From Isosphaera pallida ATCC 43644 (lineage in GTDB: Bacteria; Planctomycetota; Planctomycetia; Isosphaerales; Isosphaeraceae), in NCBI RefSeq assembly GCF_000186345.1, contig NC_014962.1, forward strand, positions 1,178,001 to 1,242,000: a stretch of DNA of 64,000 bases, given 5' to 3'. Under the pieces are notes generated by a model that was not told the DNA's origin, ran no database searches, and worked only from the letters and a program-made list of their open reading frames with translations. A program made the translations under genes and the position numbers. Positions 55,547 through 64,000 of this stretch are shown in pieces; positions within the stretch are counted from its first letter, which is position 1; each line of letters starts with the position of its first letter.

Positions 55547-56776
55547 ATGAATCCTCCCACGATCAGATTGAACAATCCCGCTGCGCCCCCGACTCCGCCG
55601 CCGACGATGCTGCAATGCCGTTGCGACGAGGGGTTCGCCGCCTGGTTGCAGGAGTCGGGCGGATCGGTGGCGGTTTCAACCTACCAGGCCGGTATGGTGG
55701 TCATGGTCGGTTGGGACGGCAAGCTCAACGGCGGGGCCGGCGGGGTGTCGATTCTGCCACGCCGCTTCGATAAGCCGATGGGTATGGCCGTGCAATGCGA
55801 CGGCGCTGGTCGCGCTGAGCGGATCGCGCTGGCGACTCGGCGCTCGTTGGCGTTGCTGGCCGATTCGCGGTTGTTGGCCTATGAATATCAGCCGGGCGAC
55901 ATTGCACGGTTCGATGGGTTGTTTTTGATGCGAGTGTCGTGGCACACCAACGACATCTTTCCACATGATTTGGCATTTGCCAGCGATGGACAAATCTGGG
56001 TGGTCAACACCCGTTTCAGTTGTCTGGCGACGCCGAGCGAGCGTCATGCGTTCGAACCCCGCTGGCGGCCCACGTTCATCTCCGACCTAGTACCCGAGGA
56101 TCGTTGCCACCTCAACGGGTTAGCAATGGTCGAGGGCCGACCGCGTTACGTCACTGCGCTTGGGGAGACCGACACAGCGGGCGGTTGGCGGCCTACCAAG
56201 AACGGCGGCGGGGTGGTCATCGACGTGAGGACCGGCGAAACGGTCTCGCGGGGTTACTCGATGCCGCACTCGCCCCGCTGGCACGACGGACGGTTGGAAT
56301 TGCTCAACTCCGGTACCGGCGAATATGGTTTCATGGACACCGACACCGGGCGGTTCGAGCCGATCGCCGCCTTGCCCGGCTATCTGCGCGGTCTTTGCGC
56401 GGTTGGACCTCACGCGCTGGTGGGGATGTGCATGATCCGCGAAAAGCACATTTTCGGCGGGTTGCCGGTCTCGCAACGCTGGCCGGCGCTGAAGTCGGGG
56501 GTGGCGGTGGTCGATCGCACCACGGGCCGGGTCCTAGGTGAGTTGGAGTTCACCTCGGGATGTCAAGAGGTTTTCGAGGTTCGCTTCCTTCCGGGGGTCC
56601 GCCACGCCAACATCCTGAACCTCGAACGTCCCGAGGCGGCTGATGCATTTCCGCTTCCCGCGCCTTACGGCTCCTACTGGCTGCGTCCCGACAAAATGAT
56701 CGCCGACGATCCATTGGCGCAACGGAACCAGCAACTCGACACCTTTGCCGATCGGGATGGAGATCCGGGCCGATGA
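55547..56776 (+). CDS. TIGR03032-like protein
   Basis: The 409-residue soluble product matches what I know of the TIGR03032 (DUF4915) family. An N-terminal LPRRFDKPMGMAVQ segment is followed by repeated beta-strand motifs: HDLAFASDGQIWVVNTRFSCL, CHLNGLAMVEGRPRYVTALG, SMPHSPRWHDGRLELLNSGTG and LPGYLRGLCAVG. The pattern suggests a beta-propeller-like fold. The biochemical role is not established. ATG 55547 follows GTG and gives MNPPTIRL; the longer frame from 55490 runs into the hairpin tail region. The stop overlaps the next gene in ATGA, so it is coupled to an OGT-like glycosyltransferase. Confidence 0.82.
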   Translation: MNPPTIRLNNPAAPPTPPPTMLQCRCDEGFAAWLQESGGSVAVSTYQAGMVVMVGWDGKLNGGAGGVSILPRRFDKPMGMAVQCDGAGRAERIALATRRSLALLADSRLLAYEYQPGDIARFDGLFLMRVSWHTNDIFPHDLAFASDGQIWVVNTRFSCLATPSERHAFEPRWRPTFISDLVPEDRCHLNGLAMVEGRPRYVTALGETDTAGGWRPTKNGGGVVIDVRTGETVSRGYSMPHSPRWHDGRLELLNSGTGEYGFMDTDTGRFEPIAALPGYLRGLCAVGPHALVGMCMIREKHIFGGLPVSQRWPALKSGVAVVDRTTGRVLGELEFTSGCQEVFEVRFLPGVRHANILNLERPEAADAFPLPAPYGSYWLRPDKMIADDPLAQRNQQLDTFADRDGDPGR

Positions 56777-58893
56777 CCCGCGCGGCTCCCAAATTTACCG
56801 AGGCGCTGGCGGCGTTTCAAAGCGGCCGCAACGCAGAGGCGGAACGACTCGCGCGGGCAATTCTGGCGGTCCAGCCCGATCACTCCGACGCCTGGCAGCT
56901 TCTGGGGTTGATTGCCCAAGCCAGCGACCGCAAAGCGCTGGCGGTCGAAGCGTTGGGGCGGGTGGCGGCCCTCCGCGCGGGTGATCCGCTGGCCTGGTGT
57001 AACCTGGGCGAGTCGAAGCGGCGTCTGGGCGACCTGGACGGGGCCGTAATGGCTCTGGAGCGGTCGATCGAGCTCAATCCCAACCTTCCTGAGGCTCATT
57101 TCAACCTCGCTAACGTGCTTTATGCGTTGGGTCCGACGCGGTTCGAGGAGGCGGCCCGCCACTATGAACGCGCAGTGGCACTGCGGCCCCACTTCGCCAA
57201 GGCGCTGTACAATTATGGCAACCTCAAGCTGGAGCGGGGTTTGAGTCGAGGCGCAGTAGATCTGTTTCGCCGCGCTGTCGCGCTTCAACCGGAATGGATC
57301 GACGCGCGGGTGAATTTGGCCGTGTCGCTGGAACTCGACCACGCTTGGAACGAGGCCGAAGCCGCCTGGACCGACGTTCTCAAGCGCGACCCTGGCCGTC
57401 TGGAGGCGCGCGAGAGCTTGGGGATGCTCAAAGCCAAGCGGGGCGACGTGGCCGGTGGAGTCGCCGAGTTCGATCGGTTGATCGAGGATTCGATTCCCCG
57501 AGCCGGTGCCGATCGGCGCACGTTGTTAGAGCTTTGGTTGCGGCGGTTGCGTCGGGCCTGCTTGATCGAAACCGTGACGCCCGACGACGCCTACGCCGAT
57601 CAGATCCGAGCCGAACTGGACGCGACGTTGGATCGGATCGGTCCCTGTCCCCGTTTGCCGGAGGGTGAGGAGGGGGACCGGATCGGTTTGGTCGAACCGC
57701 CGATGTTCCTGGCCTACCACGCCCGCGACGACCGACGGTTGTGGGAGAAATTCCAAGCCGCCTACGACTCAGCACTTCCCGACCTCGACCCGCCCAACAA
57801 GCCCGCGGGCGGACCGGTTCGTCTGGGCGTGGTGGTCACGCATGGGCATGAAGGGGTGTTTGCCCAATGCGCCGGCCCGCTCGTGGCTCGTTTGGCGTGC
57901 GACGGTCTGGAGGTGGCGATTGCCTGCGTCTCCGGGGCGCGTCCCTGGTTGCTGGAGCGTTTGGGACCACCCGCCGCTTCGCTCGACTGGATCCTTCTGC
58001 CTAGAGGACTGCGTGCCGCGGCCCAGACCTTGCGTGCCGCCAAGCTCGACGTGATTTGGTACTGGGAATCGGGCACCGACGCGCTCAACCATTTTCTGCC
58101 GTTGCTCCGACCCGCCCCCCGACAATATAACGGTTGGGGTTGGCCGATGACCTGCGGGCATCGAAGGATGACGGGATTCTTGACGTGTCGCGGTCTTGAT
58201 CCGTCACCGGAGTCCGACGCCTCTTTCACCGAGCCGCTGGCGCGGTTGGCGTCGGCTCCAACCTACTTTTTACGCTCGGCGTTTGATCGAGTCGTGTTGC
58301 CCGAGGCCGGCGCGTTTGGCATCGACCCGCACACCCCGCTGATCACCTGTTTGCAACGTCCGCTCAAGTTACAACCGGAGTTTGACCAAGTCGCCGCGAC
58401 CATCCTTCAAGCGGTGCCAAACGCTCGTCTTATGGTGACGGCTGATGTTCATCCTCGCGTCAACGCCGATCTCAAAGCGCGGATGGCGCGATCTCTGGGT
58501 GATGCGATCGACCGCGTGGTGTTTCTGCCCAGTCAGGACCGGCCCAATTATCTTGGTTGGCTCGCACGGGCTTCGTTAGCGCTAGACCCGATCGGCTACG
58601 GCGGCGGAGCTAACACGACTTACGACGCGGTGGGGGTAGGAACGCCGGTGGTCACCCGTCCGGGACGGTTCCACCGGGGACGTTGGGCCGTCATGACGTT
58701 GGAGCGTTTAGGGATGAACGAACTGGTTGGCGACGACCCAGCCACGATCGCCGTGAGCTTGTTGGGCCAGCCCGAGCGTTTGAGGACCACCCGCGCGCGT
58801 CTGAACGACAGGGCGGAGTCGCTTTGGGAGGATCCCAACGTCATCGCCGAACACCGCGACTTGTTTTTGAATGGGACCGTGTCAAACTTTTGA
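56773..58893 (+). CDS. TPR protein with O-GlcNAc-transferase (SPINDLY-like) C-terminal domain
   Basis: The 706-residue product begins with about six TPR units (1-240), such as AWCNLGESKRRLGDLDGAV and AHFNLANVLYALG. A linker follows, then a two-lobed GT-B domain of the OGT/SPINDLY type (about 350-700). LDPIGYGGGANTTYDAVGVGTPVVT matches the donor-binding segment of OGT (usually with GG-TT-xDAL-xGVPVVT). It probably transfers a sugar to Ser/Thr of cytosolic or exported proteins, with the TPRs reading the target. It is coupled by four bases to the TIGR03032-like gene and lies after two surface-protein genes that could be substrates. Confidence 0.85.
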   Translation: MTRAAPKFTEALAAFQSGRNAEAERLARAILAVQPDHSDAWQLLGLIAQASDRKALAVEALGRVAALRAGDPLAWCNLGESKRRLGDLDGAVMALERSIELNPNLPEAHFNLANVLYALGPTRFEEAARHYERAVALRPHFAKALYNYGNLKLERGLSRGAVDLFRRAVALQPEWIDARVNLAVSLELDHAWNEAEAAWTDVLKRDPGRLEARESLGMLKAKRGDVAGGVAEFDRLIEDSIPRAGADRRTLLELWLRRLRRACLIETVTPDDAYADQIRAELDATLDRIGPCPRLPEGEEGDRIGLVEPPMFLAYHARDDRRLWEKFQAAYDSALPDLDPPNKPAGGPVRLGVVVTHGHEGVFAQCAGPLVARLACDGLEVAIACVSGARPWLLERLGPPAASLDWILLPRGLRAAAQTLRAAKLDVIWYWESGTDALNHFLPLLRPAPRQYNGWGWPMTCGHRRMTGFLTCRGLDPSPESDASFTEPLARLASAPTYFLRSAFDRVVLPEAGAFGIDPHTPLITCLQRPLKLQPEFDQVAATILQAVPNARLMVTADVHPRVNADLKARMARSLGDAIDRVVFLPSQDRPNYLGWLARASLALDPIGYGGGANTTYDAVGVGTPVVTRPGRFHRGRWAVMTLERLGMNELVGDDPATIAVSLLGQPERLRTTRARLNDRAESLWEDPNVIAEHRDLFLNGTVSNF

Positions 58894-58896
58894 AGG

Positions 58897-58937
58897 GAAG
58901 CGGGCGACGTGACGCGACGCGACGCTCCGCCCGCTTC
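58897..58937. terminator. 10-bp hairpin between convergent OGT-like and thiC genes
   Basis: GAAGCGGGCG (58897-58906) pairs perfectly with CGCCCGCTTC (58928-58937), leaving a 21-base GACGC-rich loop. It lies between converging stops and may end both transcripts. Neither side has a good T-tract, so function is tentative. Confidence 0.5.
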
Positions 58938-58983
58938 CGCTTCCGACTTGTTCGGATGGTGGGGTTGGGATCTTGGAGGTCAC

Positions 58984-61024
<2,041 letters not shown>

Positions 61025-62632
61025 TCAAACCCTGACCGGCCCGGAAGGTAATGCCGCAGGTGCCCGCGAATCCTCTGAAGGATGTTGAGAAGGGGGAAAC
61101 GTGGTCGGGGCGTCGTTTGGTTTCGGGGTCGATTCGACAGGTCGCTTGGTGTCGGCAGGTTCGGTCGAGGGAGGGTCGATGGCGAGCTTGACGGTCTCCA
61201 AACGTCCGGCTAGATGGGTCCAGAAGACCAAAAGGGCGGTGCCAGTCACCACGAGACCCAACGTCAACCCGATCCAAAGGCCCGTGACGTTCAGACCTTG
61301 ACGGAAGGCCAGCCACCAGCCCAGCGGCAGACCAATCATCCAGTGGGCCACTCCGTTGACGAACATCGGAATCTGGGTTTCGCCCGCCCCGCGCATCAAG
61401 CCGGTGGCGATCACCTGAACGCCGTCGAAGAGCTGAAAAAGCGCAGCGAGGAACAGCAACGCCGCTGCCAGTTCGATCAAGTTGGGGTCGCTGGTGTAGG
61501 CCGACATCAGAGTCCGAGGCAGAAGCAGGAAGGCGACCGCCGCTCCAAACATGAACACGACCCCCAACGTCATGGCGGTCCAACCCGCGCGACGGGCTTG
61601 CCCGGGTCGACCCGCGCCCAGGTTGTGGCCCACCCGGACGGCTCCGGCAGCCCCGATTCCCAGAGGGACCATGAAGGTGAGGCTGGAGAGGTTCATCGCC
61701 AGTTGATGGGCCGCCAGCGGCATCTCCCCAAGCGTGCCGGCCATGAGGGTGGCAGTGCCAAACGCCCCCATCTCCAAAAGGAACTGGCCGGCCGTGGGCA
61801 AACCCAGACGGAACAGCCTAGCGACCCGCGACCATTCCAGCACGCCCCAAACCAAACCCTCCATCCAGGCGGTTGGCCGCCCCGCCAACGCCGAGTCGAT
61901 CGGGCCAGTCTCCCGATGATAAAGTCGGATGCAAACCAGTAAACCTATTGACATGAACACTCTTGATCCAAACGTGGCCCATCCTGCCCCGGCCACCCCT
62001 AACGCGGGCAGACCCAGACCGCCGAACACCAGCCAGACATCGAGCGCGGCGTTGATCACGTTGGCCGCAATCATCACCACCATGACCGAGCGGACGATTC
62101 CCACGCCTTGAAGGTAGCGTCTCCAGGCGACGTAGAGCATCAGCGGCAAGGTGCTGAAATTGAGGCCCAGGAGGTAGGAGCGGGTCGCCTCGGCCAGTTC
62201 CGGCTCGATACCCCAGGGTTCCAGAAGGTGGCTTACTGCCCAGACGATCAGCATCATCGGGGCGGTCATGGCGATGGCGAGCCAACCGCCGTGAAACAGG
62301 GTCTGGCGGGCGTCGCGACGTTCGCCCGCGCCATGGGCTTGCGAGACCATTGGATCCATGCCGGCCAGCAAGCCCATGCCAACAATGATGGTCATAAAAT
62401 GGAGCGTGGAGCCAAGGCTCGCCGCGGCGATCGCCTTGACGCCCACCCGTCCTAGAACGAGCAGGTCCACCAGATTCATGGTCGCCCAGGCGAGTTCCGA
62501 AGCAGCCACGGGCAGGGCCAGTTTCCAAACCGAACCCAACTCGCTCAACCAGGAATCCGTTCGCGCGGGTCGTCGTTTCAATCCGAGGAGGTTGGGTCGC
62601 CGAGGCGGGGGGAGCGGATGATCCGAGGTCAT
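61025..62632 (-). CDS. MATE family efflux transporter
   Basis: The 535-residue product has 12 transmembrane helices, in two six-helix halves, of a multidrug and toxin extrusion antiporter (Na+ or H+ driven). LALPVAASELAWATMNLVDLLVLG is the usual first helix, and GMDPMVSQAHGAGERRDAR and VRVGHNLGAGRPGQARRAG are the two symmetry-related loop motifs. An 80-residue Pro/Thr-rich tail follows the last helix, longer than typical. The start at 62632 places the first helix correctly; a longer frame to 62767 adds a Pro/Thr-rich stretch with no support. Substrate unknown. Confidence 0.92.
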   Translation of the reverse strand: MTSDHPLPPPRRPNLLGLKRRPARTDSWLSELGSVWKLALPVAASELAWATMNLVDLLVLGRVGVKAIAAASLGSTLHFMTIIVGMGLLAGMDPMVSQAHGAGERRDARQTLFHGGWLAIAMTAPMMLIVWAVSHLLEPWGIEPELAEATRSYLLGLNFSTLPLMLYVAWRRYLQGVGIVRSVMVVMIAANVINAALDVWLVFGGLGLPALGVAGAGWATFGSRVFMSIGLLVCIRLYHRETGPIDSALAGRPTAWMEGLVWGVLEWSRVARLFRLGLPTAGQFLLEMGAFGTATLMAGTLGEMPLAAHQLAMNLSSLTFMVPLGIGAAGAVRVGHNLGAGRPGQARRAGWTAMTLGVVFMFGAAVAFLLLPRTLMSAYTSDPNLIELAAALLFLAALFQLFDGVQVIATGLMRGAGETQIPMFVNGVAHWMIGLPLGWWLAFRQGLNVTGLWIGLTLGLVVTGTALLVFWTHLAGRLETVKLAIDPPSTEPADTKRPVESTPKPNDAPTTFPPSQHPSEDSRAPAALPSGPVRV

Positions 62633-62938
62633 GCTTCGATCGTCTGGAGTGCTTGAGTTTTGGGAAGGTGGAACCTGCTCGCGTGACGGATCGAGCGCGA
62701 CGTCGAGACGAGGTGTCGCGGTTGGGCGAGCGATCCCCAGTCGGGTTTTGGCGGTGGTTTGGGGCACGCGCGTCGTCGATTACTCTGGAAGCGGTGACCT
62801 GGTTGGCGTGTTCGGGACACGGTGGAAGCCCTGTGTTGCGCTTGGGGGACATGGTGGGGATTCACGCAGAGGTTCACTCGACCCGCGTCGTTAGCCTCCG
62901 ACAGTTGCCTGCCGCGATGGGGAGGATTGGGTTCACGT
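62633..62938. other. Gap between the FlhB-like gene and the MATE gene
   Basis: Nothing recognisable lies here apart from the expected promoter region for the MATE gene. Frames on both strands have non-protein composition. Confidence 0.4.
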
Positions 62939-63871
62939 TCAGGAGGCGCTTTCGCCGGGGTCTCGGCGTCCAATCGAACCAATAGGAAGGGACGGATCGG
63001 CGGGACGTTCGAGGTTGGAGGGAACACTCAGCGAGGGGGGGGTGGCGGCGAGGTTGGCGGTGCGATCCTGACGGGGATCGAGGCGAAGTCCACGCTGTCG
63101 GGCCAGTTCACGCCGTCGCGCCCTCCAGGCTGGGTTGCTTTCCGAGGAGCGTCGTTCGTCCCGATTTTCCTCGGGCGTTCGCATCAGTCGTCGTTCCACG
63201 TCCCGCCAGCGCCAGGCGAATTCCAGAAGACCCAGGATTGCCAACCCCGCAGTCAAACTCAACGACCAGCGCCAGGTAAGTTGGACGGCCTGGGCAAATC
63301 GGCTAGGCAAGGCGTTAGGAAGGGGGAACGTGGTCATGGTCTCCGAAACGTGATCGACAGCCATCAGACCCCAGCCCACCACGCCGATCGTTGCGCCGAG
63401 GAATCCCAAGAATCGCAATGCTTCGCCGACACCCCGGCCGAGGGCTGTTCCCATGCCCAATTCCTCCCAATGATGGGGCCGCCAGAGTCGGCGGGGGTCT
63501 GGGATGAGGCGAGCGGGGGTGATATTCCCGAGGGTCTGGGTGACATGAATCAACGTCATCGCCACGACAGGTGCCAGAATGATGTTGAGCGTTGGGGTGA
63601 CAGTGGCCAGGACCAAGCTTGTAACTGAGGTGGTGGCGTGGTTGATTGAGAGCGGGGCGTGGGAGGGAGGGTTGAGCATGAGGTCGGACCAGGAGCGGGT
63701 GGCCAGACCGATCCAGCCGCTTGCGGCCGCGTTGCCCCAGGCGGCCAGCCCAACCAGCCCAGCGGCCAGTCCGGCGGCGGCGGTGAGGTTGGGCGCGAAG
63801 GGAACCAGGCCGTTGCGACGTGCTTCGGCCCGCTGCCGGGGCGTGGGTGCTTGAGTCCGTTCTTCCGACAT
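62939..63871 (-). CDS. FlhB/YscU-like export-gate membrane protein lacking the NPTH autocleavage domain
   Basis: The 310-residue product begins with SEERTQAPTPRQRAEARRNG, closely matching the FlhB start (EDRTEKPTPRRL-type). It has four hydrophobic segments and then the FlhB linker, recognisable as RDVERRLMRTPEENRDERRSSE followed by NPAWRARRRELAR. In FlhB and YscU this leads into a cytoplasmic domain with the self-cleaving NPTH loop, which sets substrate specificity of type III export. Here the sequence instead runs into a Pro/Ser-rich tail with no NPTH. The start at 63871 has a GGAGG about nine bases upstream. The rest of any flagellar or export operon would lie beyond the right edge. Confidence 0.78.
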   Translation of the reverse strand: MSEERTQAPTPRQRAEARRNGLVPFAPNLTAAAGLAAGLVGLAAWGNAAASGWIGLATRSWSDLMLNPPSHAPLSINHATTSVTSLVLATVTPTLNIILAPVVAMTLIHVTQTLGNITPARLIPDPRRLWRPHHWEELGMGTALGRGVGEALRFLGFLGATIGVVGWGLMAVDHVSETMTTFPLPNALPSRFAQAVQLTWRWSLSLTAGLAILGLLEFAWRWRDVERRLMRTPEENRDERRSSESNPAWRARRRELARQRGLRLDPRQDRTANLAATPPSLSVPSNLERPADPSLPIGSIGRRDPGESAS

Positions 63872-64000
63872 CCCTGAGAGCCTCCCCTTCCCTCCAGCAG
63901 CGCCCACAATGAGGCATGAAATTGTGTCGCGACGTTCTGATCCAGGCCGATTCCGTAGTGGGGAATCGACTTAGGTTGGCTCGGAACGCGAAGGCGAAGC

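Overview
The window looks like a chromosomal segment of a high-GC planctomycete, most likely of the Isosphaera/Singulisphaera type. This is inferred from protein signatures and not from any marker gene. The signatures are an LEPR-XLL-type N-terminus on a giant repeat protein, two PEP-CTERM surface proteins, a planctomycete-type cytochrome c domain fused to a WD40 propeller, a YXWGXW-repeat protein, a TIGR03032-like protein paired with a TPR/O-GlcNAc-transferase-like protein, and many isolated single genes with long non-coding gaps. No rRNA, tRNA, CRISPR array, prophage or insertion sequence was recognised.

Layout. 1-6.8 kb: central carbon metabolism, with the 3' part of aconitase followed by E1 alpha, E1 beta and E2 of a pyruvate dehydrogenase-type complex; no E3 gene is present. 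7-24 kb: mostly single genes, including a GT-C membrane glycosyltransferase, a large exported protein, a metzincin-like PEP-CTERM protease, a CvpA/S4 pair, a gluzincin-like protease, an 89-residue gene with a strong ribosome-binding site, a STAS protein, a rhomboid/GNAT pair, a PPP-type phosphoesterase, a FabZ-like dehydratase and TrmB. 24-32 kb: cell-envelope proteins, namely the YXWGXW protein, the cytochrome/WD40 protein coupled to a PPC/TIG protein, and an LEA-like helical lipoprotein.

32.5-46.9 kb is a respiratory supercluster. The plus strand encodes a diheme cytochrome c lipoprotein, A2-type cytochrome c oxidase subunits II and I, heme A synthase, heme O synthase and subunit III, closed by a clear terminator. 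Diverging on the minus strand are a paralogous diheme cytochrome c, a CcoN-like oxidase subunit I in which all six canonical histidine ligands appear to be replaced, and a six-helix membrane protein. I regard this minus-strand arm as the best candidate for an undescribed system: a ligandless oxidase-like subunit with its own diheme cytochrome, placed next to a normal oxidase.

47-49 kb holds the biotin genes bioA and bioD, translationally coupled. 49.5-59 kb is a surface and glycosylation region. It contains a tail-anchored low-complexity protein, a 1139-residue protein with 2 x 7 near-identical repeats of 55/56 residues (probably two seven-bladed propellers) ending in a dockerin-like module, a PEP-CTERM protein, and the TIGR03032-like/OGT-like pair. 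59-64 kb, on the minus strand, carries thiC, a MATE exporter and an FlhB-like membrane protein that lacks the autocleaving NPTH domain.

Starts were chosen mainly from ribosome-binding sites, ATGA/GTGA overlaps and known family N-termini, so many genes begin downstream of the longest possible reading frame. All family assignments come from reading motifs; no database search was run.
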